The notes under the pieces: model-generated
Database searches by the model: none
Seen by the model: the letters and a program-made list of their open reading frames with translations, nothing else
Told to the model about the DNA's origin: nothing
Origin: an uncultured Clostridia bacterium
GTDB taxonomy: Bacteria; Bacillota; Clostridia; TANB77; CAG-508
Assembly (NCBI GenBank): GCA_934130025.1
Contig: CAKOXG010000027.1
Coordinates: forward strand, 1 to 14,717
Length of the DNA: 14,717 nt
Reading direction: 5' to 3'
In this document: positions 1 to 5,428 of the stretch, piece by piece
How positions within the stretch are numbered: the stretch's first letter is position 1
How the letters are laid out: each line of letters begins with the position of its first letter
Program-made: the position numbers and the translations under genes

Positions 1-938
1 AATATGGAATAGAAAAAGTAAGTAGTCATTTAATAAAAAATAGTGAATGGGGAGCAGTAGCATACTTATGCTATAGTGGTTATGGAAGTGTACCACAAAT
101 AAATGCGGCAGGAAGCCTAGTAAGTGGAAAATATTGGTACAATATGCACACTGGAGCAGGACCACTTGCTGATGGAAGAACAGATTGGTATGGAATAGCA
201 GACGGAAAAGTAGTAAATGAAGAATACACAAAAGAAAAACATGGATATAGCACAGGTAATGGAATTTTAGCAAGTACAACAAGAAACATAACAGGAATAT
301 ATGATATGAATGGAGGAGCTTGGGAAAGAGTAGCAGCATACTTAGACAATTCAAATACAAATTTAAGTGGATATGCGAGTCAATATTTTGATAGAACCAC
401 AAATGAGTTAAAACCAGAATATGCAGCATTATGGGATAAATATGATGTAAGTGAAGAAGAGAAAAAGGCTGCTAAAACAGCAGCAATAGAAATAGACGAT
501 AATGGAACAAAAACATATTTAAGACAATCAGAATTATGGGACAATAAAATAGATTTAAAATATCAAATAGCAAGACTAAGATTAACAAAAGCAAATTTTG
601 ATAATATGGCAAAACATAAAGGAATAGGAGTAAACGAGGTAGCAACAGAATTTTCATTCTATGCTCCATATTATACAAAATATAGTGAAACAGAACAAGA
701 GACAAGCTGGAGTTACTTTAAAGACCCAAATAATGCAGCAGCAAGACCGGGAATTACAGATGGAGGCTATGCCACAACATGGGATAACGATTATGTGCTT
801 ATCGGACACGCGTACTGTCCTTTCTTGTTGCGTGGAGGCCGTTGCGGCGGTTGGAGCAGTGCAGGTGTGCTGTATTCTACTGTTGCAAACGGTTACGCCA
901 GCAACAGCTACGGGTTCCGCTCGGTGCTTGTGCTGTAG
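1..938 (+). CDS. DGR target protein, C-type-lectin/FGE-like fold, 5' end outside window
   Basis: The reading frame is open from base 3 to the TAG at 936-938, giving 311 visible residues; the true start lies upstream. The middle carries NITGIYDMNGGAWE (roughly visible residues 95-108), the 'N-x-x-G-x-x-D-M-x-G' signature of formylglycine-generating-enzyme-like C-type lectin folds. The C-terminus ends in an RGG...GFRSVLVL motif of the kind found in DGR variable proteins, where the variable residues form an exposed ligand-binding face. The last 42 codons coincide with the VR, which matches a TR downstream except at adenines. I infer a displayed binding protein whose ligand surface is rewritten by the neighbouring retroelement. 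The missing N-terminus hides whether it has a signal peptide, prepilin leader or other anchor. The fold call is from motifs, not from a search. Confidence 0.88.
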   Translation, partial: YGIEKVSSHLIKNSEWGAVAYLCYSGYGSVPQINAAGSLVSGKYWYNMHTGAGPLADGRTDWYGIADGKVVNEEYTKEKHGYSTGNGILASTTRNITGIYDMNGGAWERVAAYLDNSNTNLSGYASQYFDRTTNELKPEYAALWDKYDVSEEEKKAAKTAAIEIDDNGTKTYLRQSELWDNKIDLKYQIARLRLTKANFDNMAKHKGIGVNEVATEFSFYAPYYTKYSETEQETSWSYFKDPNNAAARPGITDGGYATTWDNDYVLIGHAYCPFLLRGGRCGGWSSAGVLYSTVANGYASNSYGFRSVLVL

Positions 939-943
939 CACTT
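810..943 (+). repeat. DGR variable region (VR)
   Basis: This 134-bp segment is a diverged copy of 1177-1310 (offset 367). It holds the last 42 codons and the stop of the target gene. All 16 differences fall at TR adenines: VR positions 817, 828, 840, 841, 846, 847, 849, 850, 859, 880, 882, 885, 894, 901, 907 and 909. Eleven are A to G, three A to T and two A to C. They change 13 codons, mostly TR Asn codons becoming Arg, Gly, Ser, Thr or Tyr. The 34 bases 910-943 are identical to TR and GC-rich, matching the place where the initiation-of-mutagenic-homing (IMH) element lies in known DGRs. Confidence 0.97.
930..941 (+). other. Short dyad at the 3' end of VR, repeated in TR
   Basis: GTGC-TGTA-GCAC forms a 4-bp stem (5 bp if the T-A pair closes) over the target stop codon; the same bases occur in TR at 1297-1308. 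Some phage DGRs need a hairpin just after VR for homing. This one is inside the identical block and short, so a role is only possible. Confidence 0.3.
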
Positions 944-1176
944 TGATTCGTGAATTAAATCTTAAAACCCTTTTATCGGCACAAATATGAAATTATGTAT
1001 GAATAAAATACGGGCAGGAAAATGCAAAGCTAAATAAAGAGTGCGTAAGCACCCAAAATTTAGGGCTTGTCAAGGGGCTTGTCAAGTCTAGTGTGTAAAC
1101 TTTTTTATACCTATTTGGGGCTTGTTAATATTGGGTGTAAATTTTTGAAAAAATTTTTATTGGGGATTAAACTGTA
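944..1176. other. VR-TR spacer: no gene, small hairpin and tandem repeat
   Basis: I see no gene and no strong intrinsic terminator in these 233 bases, so transcription from the target gene could run on into TR. The notable items are a GTGC-GTAA-GCAC hairpin with a GNRA-type loop at 1041-1052, a 12-bp tandem repeat at 1063-1086 and a third related copy at 1118-1128. The TTGTCA inside each tandem unit resembles a -35 element, but I found no well-spaced -10 before TR. A TTGAAA (1145-1150) and TAAACT (1168-1173) pair spaced by 17 would start RNA at about 1180, slightly inside TR, which makes it a poor candidate. Confidence 0.55.
1063..1128 (+). repeat. GGGCTTGTCAA(G) repeats, two tandem plus one
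   Basis: GGGCTTGTCAAG occurs twice head to tail at 1063-1074 and 1075-1086. A third copy, GGGCTTGTTAA, lies at 1118-1128. They fall between VR and TR and have no coding explanation. They could be a protein or RNA recognition element or remnants of rearrangement; function unknown. Confidence 0.7.
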
Positions 1177-1310
1177 GCGTACTATCCTTTCTTGATGCGT
1201 GGAGGCAATTGCAACAATTGGAGCAATGCAGGTGTGCTGTATTCTAATATTACAAACGGTAACGCCAACAACAACAACGGGTTCCGCTCGGTGCTTGTGC
1301 TGTAGCACTT
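1177..1310 (+). repeat. DGR template repeat (TR)
   Basis: The TR is the donor copy for VR. It contains 34 adenines and 100 other bases; 16 of the adenines and none of the other bases differ in VR. Many adenines sit in the first two positions of AAC or AAT codons when read in the target frame, the usual DGR design that allows wide amino-acid choice without stop codons. The sense (adenine-rich) strand is the plus strand, so the template RNA must be transcribed left to right, opposite to the RT operon. The block is far more GC-rich than its surroundings. Confidence 0.96.
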
Positions 1311-1521
1311 CGATACACAAAGTAACATAAAGGTTTCTATCCCAGATGGGCATTGTTCAAGGATAATGCCGAGTGGATTTGTATCAAAGAAGTTTAATTC
1401 CCGTGGTATAGGCTTGATTCTATATCATAAACACATGAATAGTATTTTTGTTTTAGTAGTAAAATGGCGAAAATCCAAAAATACGAAAATAAGAAAGTTA
1501 AATAATAGGAATAATAAATAT
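1311..1521 (+). ncRNA. Probable 3' part of the TR RNA, with a 9-bp hairpin at 1349-1370
   Basis: These bases after TR hold no convincing gene: a 77-codon plus-strand frame from 1366 has no ribosome site and runs antisense into the RT 3' end. A stem pairs 1349-1357 with 1362-1370 (two G-U pairs, CAAG loop). In the Bordetella phage DGR, sequence just after TR is part of the structured RNA that the RT-Avd complex binds and primes from. I infer the same role here. RNA ends are not defined. Confidence 0.5.
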
Positions 1522-1547
1522 CGGCAGGGCAATTATTTGCTCTGTCG
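1522..1547. terminator. 11-bp hairpin over the RT stop codon, possible terminator
   Basis: Bases 1522-1532 pair with 1537-1547 around a TTAT loop, with two G-U pairs on the plus-strand RNA. It overlaps the last codons and stop of the RT gene (minus). Runs of T on both sides are interrupted, so it may be a weak terminator for the RT operon, the 3' end of the TR RNA, or both. Confidence 0.55.
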
Positions 1548-2636
1548 ATTGTCTTGTTCTATCAAGTTAATTAATTCTTCTTCAACTTTCAAGCAGTAAT
1601 TATTTCGAAAAAGAAAATTGCAATTATCTAAAATTTTATTTTGAAGTTTGTATGAATTACAATGAGAAGAATGGCCTAACCAAGAATTCAAGCTTTGCAG
1701 TGCCTTGTTAACATCAAGAATTTGATTAGCATACAAATTATTCCATTTCTTTACATTTTTCTTTATTTTTTTCTTACTAGAATTGCGTAACAAAATGTGT
1801 GTGGGAAAAATTCTATAGCCACAGAAGTTTACTCCCATTTTACAAGGATAATATTTAGATTTATTATTTAATGAAAGATGCAGTTTAGATTCTATAAATT
1901 CTTCTATAATTTTCTTAATATTAATGCAATCTTTTTTTGTAGGAAGAAGTAAAATAAAATCATCCATATAGCGCACATAGTACTGTATTTTTAGTTCTCT
2001 TTTTACAAATTGATCAAGTTCATTCATATAAATATTAGCAAAAAATTGACTGGTATAATTGCCAATTGGAATTCCAACATTATCACCGGGTGGTCTACCG
2101 TCAAAAATTATAAGCCATGTAAATTTTAATAAAGCTTTGTCAGCAATATATTTCTTCATAATATCAAATAAAATATAAGGGTCAATGCTATAAAAAAATT
2201 TACGAATATCACATTTTAGAATCCAAAAGTTCTCGTTATTTTTCTGGAATTCTCGCATCTGCTTTTGCACGCATTTAACTGCCTTATGAGTACCTTTATC
2301 AGAAAGGCATGCAAAAGATGTGCTTATAAATCTTGGAATAATATATGGTTTTATAAATTCTTCTATATACCATTGGTGAACAATTCTATCAATATAGGGA
2401 AGCGCTTTTATTAATCTCTCTTTAGGCTCATAAATTACAAAATTATAATATTCTCCTATGTGATAATTCCAATTTCTTATGTTGTTTAGCAAATTTACAA
2501 TATTATTTTCCAAGTTTAATTCAAATTTTATTACTGAATGTTTATATGATTTATGTTTTCTTGCTCTCTGATGTGCCTTAAGAAGCTTATCAAATGTTAA
2601 ATTCTTATAAAAACAATTTTTTATTTTTTTAGGCAT
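1533..2636 (-). CDS. DGR reverse transcriptase
   Basis: This 367-residue protein makes mutagenised cDNA from the TR RNA, misreading adenines. It shows the RT core in order: motif A KCDIRKFF with Asp143; motif B GIPIGNYTSQ at 188-197, containing the 'GxxxSQ' pattern diagnostic of DGR enzymes; motif C YMDD at 223-226; and a GYRIFPTH block at 273-280 before a basic stretch. There is no maturase (domain X) or endonuclease domain, and the length is normal for DGR RTs. I chose the ATG at 2636, 16 bases inside the Avd gene with a GGGAG upstream. A GTG at 2687 would add 17 residues that do not resemble RT. The gene closes a msl-avd-RT operon with overlapping ends, implying translational coupling. Confidence 0.95.
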   Translation of the reverse strand: MPKKIKNCFYKNLTFDKLLKAHQRARKHKSYKHSVIKFELNLENNIVNLLNNIRNWNYHIGEYYNFVIYEPKERLIKALPYIDRIVHQWYIEEFIKPYIIPRFISTSFACLSDKGTHKAVKCVQKQMREFQKNNENFWILKCDIRKFFYSIDPYILFDIMKKYIADKALLKFTWLIIFDGRPPGDNVGIPIGNYTSQFFANIYMNELDQFVKRELKIQYYVRYMDDFILLLPTKKDCINIKKIIEEFIESKLHLSLNNKSKYYPCKMGVNFCGYRIFPTHILLRNSSKKKIKKNVKKWNNLYANQILDVNKALQSLNSWLGHSSHCNSYKLQNKILDNCNFLFRNNYCLKVEEELINLIEQDNRQSK

Positions 2637-2992
2637 GATGAAATCCACGCTCCCAACATATTGCATATATTTGTTATAATAGTACACCAGGTTTGATAGT
2701 TCTGCAGAGAAATGTATTTATACTTATAGGACAATCTAATATGAACTTTTAATAGATTAAGGTTTATATCAAGCTCATTTAGATATTTTAATTTCTCTTG
2801 TTTATTAAAAACTTTAATAGAATACATTAATAGCCTGAGTCCGTTGTACATGGTACTTTTTATTTCCTTAACAAGTGCAAAATTTTCGCATTTTGGATAT
2901 TTTCGTACAAGGTCATTTGTATATAAAATTAATTCCATATATTTTTGATAAATTGTTAAATTACTTTTCGAGTTAGGTGATTTATTTTCCAT
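2621..2992 (-). CDS. avd: Avd-like DGR accessory protein
   Basis: This 123-residue protein is rich in predicted helix and has the pattern of the accessory variability determinant family (four-helix bundle, related to the 23S intervening-sequence proteins): an N-terminal Tyr/Leu helix, KYPKCENF at about 31-38, a central Leu-rich helix pair, and a C-terminal LGAWISS. In the Bordetella phage system Avd forms a pentamer that binds the RT and TR RNA and is required for cDNA synthesis. It overlaps the upstream gene by 11 bases and the RT by 16. A GGGAGGT site lies about 11 bases before the ATG. The assignment rests on size, pattern and position immediately upstream of the RT. Confidence 0.85.
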   Translation of the reverse strand: MENKSPNSKSNLTIYQKYMELILYTNDLVRKYPKCENFALVKEIKSTMYNGLRLLMYSIKVFNKQEKLKYLNELDINLNLLKVHIRLSYKYKYISLQNYQTWCTIITNICNMLGAWISSCLKK

Positions 2993-3419
2993 TTACTGCT
3001 AAACCTCCCAAAATATAATTTGATTCCTCTTTTATTTCATCTAATAAAGAATAGGCTTCTTTAATTGATAGAGAATCTGTATCAATTTTAGAAAGTTTTG
3101 ATAATAGATTATTTGTGGCGCTATTTGCTGTATAGCTATTTAAGCTAAAAGAGGTATTTGATTCAAGATCAATTAACTTGAACTTACAATTATTTAATTT
3201 TAAAATATTTGAATATTTTTCTAAAGATTGCACAGGAAAACCACATTTATAAATTTCATTATTTAGATTTGTTAATTTTAAATTTAGAATGCTAGAAGCT
3301 TTTATTGCATCATTATCAATACAAATGAAAAAAATTCCAGATTTAAATAAATATAAAGTATCTTTATCATCTGGATTGTTTGCTTTAAGCGAAACGTAAG
3401 TATTATATAATTTACTCAT
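2982..3419 (-). CDS. MutS-domain-I-like DGR accessory protein (MSL type)
   Basis: This 145-residue protein is first in the DGR operon. Residues about 20-75 resemble MutS domain I, the N-terminal mismatch-binding domain: 'YLFKSGIFFICIDNDA', then 'LNLKLTN', then 'KCGFPVQSLEKY', parallel to MutS 'FRxGDFYExFxxDA...CGVPxHAxxxY'. The rest of MutS (clamp, ATPase) is absent; the C-terminus is a short predicted helical tail. MutS-like small proteins have been noted beside some DGRs, but their job is unknown. I infer help in handling mismatched cDNA or the VR target. The start is the ATG at 3419 with AAGGAG 12 bases upstream; a TTG at 3464 lacks a site. A well-formed promoter precedes it. Confidence 0.78.
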   Translation of the reverse strand: MSKLYNTYVSLKANNPDDKDTLYLFKSGIFFICIDNDAIKASSILNLKLTNLNNEIYKCGFPVQSLEKYSNILKLNNCKFKLIDLESNTSFSLNSYTANSATNNLLSKLSKIDTDSLSIKEAYSLLDEIKEESNYILGGLAVNGK

Positions 3420-3494
3420 AATTTTAAATTTTCTCCTTTGTTTTTTATATTCTTTAGTAAACAAAATTTTACATAAATGGTAAAATATGTATTT

Positions 3495-3523
3495 ATTATA
3501 TTATATAAATAAAAATAAAACAA
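3495..3523 (-). promoter_or_regulatory. Promoter of the msl-avd-RT operon
   Basis: On the minus strand TTGTTT (3518-3523) is followed after 17 bases by TATAAT (3495-3500). This predicts a start near 3488 and a leader of about 70 bases before the ATG at 3419. Confidence 0.65.
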
Positions 3524-3575
3524 TATAAATGTTGAAAATTGTCGAACGATTTATTCATAAATTCAATAAAATATA

Positions 3576-3603
3576 TTGAAAAAAATAAAATATATAGTAT
3601 AAT
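3576..3603 (+). promoter_or_regulatory. Promoter of candidate antitoxin RNA
   Basis: TTGAAA (3576-3581), a 16-base spacer and a perfect TATAAT (3598-3603) predict a start at about 3610, with no protein-coding gene downstream before the terminator at 3665-3698. It diverges from the DGR operon promoter about 80 bases away. Confidence 0.75.
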
Positions 3604-3615
3604 AGTAAGTGAATT

Positions 3616-3644
3616 CTCAAGGAAATCATCTTTTTATAAAAGAT
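3616..3644 (+). repeat. Direct repeat 1 (antitoxin RNA side)
   Basis: CTCAAGGAAATCATCT followed by ATAAAAGAT. It matches repeat 2 at 3829-3859 in 14 of 16 bases in the first block and 9 of 9 in the second. The two differences are T here for C there, which keeps RNA-RNA pairing as G-U. Confidence 0.85.
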
Positions 3645-3664
3645 GTGCAATCAAAGATTGCAAA

Positions 3665-3698
3665 AAAAACAGGTATGGCTTCAGACATACCTGTTTTT
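3665..3698. terminator. Bidirectional intrinsic terminator shared by two converging RNAs
   Basis: A perfect 13-bp stem pairs 3665-3677 with 3686-3698 around an 8-base loop. The outer ends are an A run on the left and a T run on the right, so it works as a terminator from either side. Confidence 0.93.
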
Positions 3699-3701
3699 CA
3701 A

Positions 3702-3833
3702 TTATTTGAACAAGTCAATAATTGATTTAAGAACCTGAGCAATTTTAAAGCAATACTTAAGTACAATCAATGTACTATGTAAAAACCTAAAAAGTTTTGC
3801 AGAGTTCTTTTTCTTATGTTCTCTTTTCCTCAA
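3702..3833 (-). CDS. Small basic/hydrophobic protein, candidate type I toxin
   Basis: A 43-residue ORF starts at TTG 3833 with a strong GGAGG eight bases upstream and stops four bases before the shared terminator; an in-frame TGA upstream excludes a longer form. The N-terminus is strongly basic (RKREHKKK), followed by hydrophobic stretches LIVL (22-25) and IAQVLKSIIDLF (31-42), suiting a short membrane-active peptide. Its mRNA can pair AAGGA of the ribosome site with UCCUU of the start region (3832-3848), hiding its own initiation site, and the converging RNA would pair over the same bases. Size, position and regulation fit a type I toxin, but I recognise no homologue. It could instead be a leader or regulatory peptide. 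Confidence 0.68.
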   Translation of the reverse strand: MRKREHKKKNSAKLFRFLHSTLIVLKYCFKIAQVLKSIIDLFK

Positions 3834-3859
3834 GGAAACCACCTCCTTTCATAAAAGAT
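3829..3859 (-). repeat. Direct repeat 2 (toxin translation start side)
   Basis: On the minus strand this covers the GGAGGTGG ribosome site and TTG start of the small ORF. It is the partner of the repeat at 3616-3644 and would be the contact region with the antitoxin RNA. Confidence 0.85.
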
Positions 3860-3865
3860 AACATA

Positions 3866-3898
3866 ATTATAATACATAAAAGATGAAAAACCTGTCGA
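3866..3898 (-). promoter_or_regulatory. Promoter of the candidate toxin mRNA
   Basis: On the minus strand TCGACA (3893-3898) precedes TATTAT (3869-3874) by 18 bases; an overlapping TATAAT lies at 3866-3871. The predicted start near 3860 would put repeat 2 at the very 5' end of the mRNA. Confidence 0.5.
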
Positions 3899-3930
3899 AC
3901 CCTGCGGTTTAATAAAAAAAATAAAATTTG

Positions 3931-3959
3931 TAGACAGGAAGCTATAAATGTATTATACT
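3931..3959 (+). promoter_or_regulatory. radA promoter
   Basis: TAGACA (3931-3936), a 17-base spacer and TATACT (3954-3959) lie just before radA. The predicted leader is about 25 bases. Confidence 0.6.
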
Positions 3960-3990
3960 AATACAGAAAAATAAAAAAGGAGTACAAATA

Positions 3991-5355
3991 ATGGCAAAAG
4001 CAAAATCAGTTTTTGTGTGTAATGAATGTGGATATGAATCACCCAAATGGCTTGGAAAATGTCCTGCCTGTGGAGCTTGGAACACTTTCTTTGAGCAAAA
4101 AATTGTTGAGAGCAAATCAACTGCTACAGGAAGGAGCATAAAAGAAAAGGCTGCTCCGCAAGTGTTAGATAATGTTGTAGGAAAAACGGATACAAGAATG
4201 GATACGGGAATTGGAGAATTGAACCGTGTTTTAGGTGGAGGCTTGGTAAATGGTTCTTTAGTTCTTTTGGGCGGAGAACCAGGAATTGGTAAGTCTACAT
4301 TAATTTTGGAACTTTGCGATAAAATTACTGGGACAGGAAAGGTTTTGTATGTGTCTGGAGAAGAGTCAGCAGAACAAGTAAAAATAAGAGCAGATAGGCT
4401 TGGAATAAAGAATAGCAACATAATGTTTTTAGGAGAAACTGACATAGATGTAATAGAAGAAACAATTCTTGCAATGGAGCCAAAACTTGTAATAATAGAT
4501 TCAATTCAAACTATGTACTCAGAGGAGATTACTTCAGCAGCTGGAACTGTAAGTCAGGTAAGGGAAATAACTGCAAGAATAATGAGAGTGTGCAAAGGGC
4601 ACAGGATTACGACAATTATAATTGGGCATGTTACAAAAGATGGAAATATAGCTGGACCAAGAGTTTTGGAGCATATGGTTGACACAGTTTTATACTTAGA
4701 AGGTGAAAGATATTTCTCATATAGAATTTTACGTTCCGTAAAAAACAGGTTTGGCTCAACAAATGAGATTGGGATGTTTGAGATGAGAAATGAAGGAATG
4801 GTTGAAATAAAGAATCCATCACAAATTCTCATTTCAGACAGAGAAGATAATCCTCCTGGTTCAATATTAGTTGCAAGTGTTGAAGGCACAAGGCCACTTT
4901 TAATTGAATTGCAAGCACTTACAACCCCAACAGTTTTTGGCCTTCCAAGGAGAGCTGCAAATGGAATAGACTATAACAGGCTTACAATGCTAATTGCTGT
5001 ATTAGAAAAGAAAACGGGATTGCCACTTAGTTCACAAGATGTTTATTTAAATGTTGTAAGTGGAATAAAATTAGTAGAGCCAGCAGTTGATTTAGGAACT
5101 TGCTTAGTTGTTGCATCAAGTTTTAAAAATTATGCTCTTCCAAAAGATATGGTTGCAATAGGAGAAGTGGGGCTAACTGGTGAAATAAGAGCAGTAAATA
5201 TGATTGAAAAAAGAATAAAAGAAGTCGAAAAAATGGGATTTAAAACGTGCATTATTCCAGAAAGTAACAAAAAACTCTTGAAAGATGACTACAAAATAGA
5301 TATAATAGGAGTCAGAACAATAAATGAAGCAATGAAAAAAGTAGGGTTAAAATAA
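3991..5355 (+). CDS. radA: DNA repair protein RadA/Sms
   Basis: RadA is a RecA-related hexameric ATPase that drives branch migration and DNA unwinding in recombinational repair. The 454-residue protein has the full layout: an N-terminal zinc finger (Cys10, 13, 24, 27), Walker A GEPGIGKST at 95-103, Walker B LVIIDSIQ at about 166-173, the RadA-specific KNRFGS motif at 251-256, and a C-terminal Lon-protease-like domain in which RadA is catalytically inactive. AAGGAG lies eight bases before the ATG. It is followed by disA 73 bases on, the usual Firmicutes pairing; RadA is reported to bind DisA and affect its cyclase activity in Bacillus. Nothing unusual is visible. Confidence 0.97.
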   Translation: MAKAKSVFVCNECGYESPKWLGKCPACGAWNTFFEQKIVESKSTATGRSIKEKAAPQVLDNVVGKTDTRMDTGIGELNRVLGGGLVNGSLVLLGGEPGIGKSTLILELCDKITGTGKVLYVSGEESAEQVKIRADRLGIKNSNIMFLGETDIDVIEETILAMEPKLVIIDSIQTMYSEEITSAAGTVSQVREITARIMRVCKGHRITTIIIGHVTKDGNIAGPRVLEHMVDTVLYLEGERYFSYRILRSVKNRFGSTNEIGMFEMRNEGMVEIKNPSQILISDREDNPPGSILVASVEGTRPLLIELQALTTPTVFGLPRRAANGIDYNRLTMLIAVLEKKTGLPLSSQDVYLNVVSGIKLVEPAVDLGTCLVVASSFKNYALPKDMVAIGEVGLTGEIRAVNMIEKRIKEVEKMGFKTCIIPESNKKLLKDDYKIDIIGVRTINEAMKKVGLK

Positions 5356-5428
5356 ATTAATCAGAAATATGTGTAAAAATTAGATTGTTTACTTATGTGC
5401 TGTTTAGTGAAAGAAGGAGGAATTATTC

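Larger units (their letters stand above)
3610..3700 (+). ncRNA. Candidate antisense antitoxin RNA, about 90 nt
   Basis: The promoter at 3576-3603 and terminator at 3665-3698 bound a short RNA with no ribosome site or ORF. It can fold into three stacked hairpins: 3627-3634 with 3638-3645 (8 bp, 3-base loop), 3647-3652 with 3656-3661 (6 bp, AAA loop), and the terminator. A single-stranded 5' tail is left free that contains CUCAAGGAAAU. That tail and the next bases are complementary to the ribosome site and start codon of the converging small ORF, and the two RNAs also share the terminator. This is the organisation of RNA II in Fst/par-type type I toxin-antitoxin loci. Inferred from structure; no known family recognised. 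Confidence 0.7.

Noticed and set aside
661..990. Plus-strand ORF overlapping the target gene
   Set aside because: Frame shadow of the target gene; the VR-TR substitution pattern makes sense only in the target frame.
1366..1599. 77-codon plus-strand ORF after TR
   Set aside because: No ribosome site, unusual composition, and its second half is antisense to the RT 3' end; better explained as TR RNA tail.
1533..2636. Group II intron or retron reverse transcriptase
   Set aside because: No maturase or endonuclease domain and no intron domain V or msr/msd-like RNA seen; a neighbouring TR/VR pair and the SQ motif identify a DGR enzyme.
3420..3464. TTG start at 3464 for the MutS-like gene
   Set aside because: No ribosome site before it, whereas AAGGAG precedes the ATG at 3419.
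3555..3620. Second minus-strand mini-ORF starting TTG in direct repeat 1 (about 21 codons)
   Set aside because: Lacks the GGAGG present in repeat 2 and reads into AT-rich promoter DNA; the repeat is better explained as the antisense pairing site.
3942..4889. Long minus-strand ORFs opposite radA
   Set aside because: Shadows of the well-supported radA reading frame; no ribosome sites or recognisable domains.
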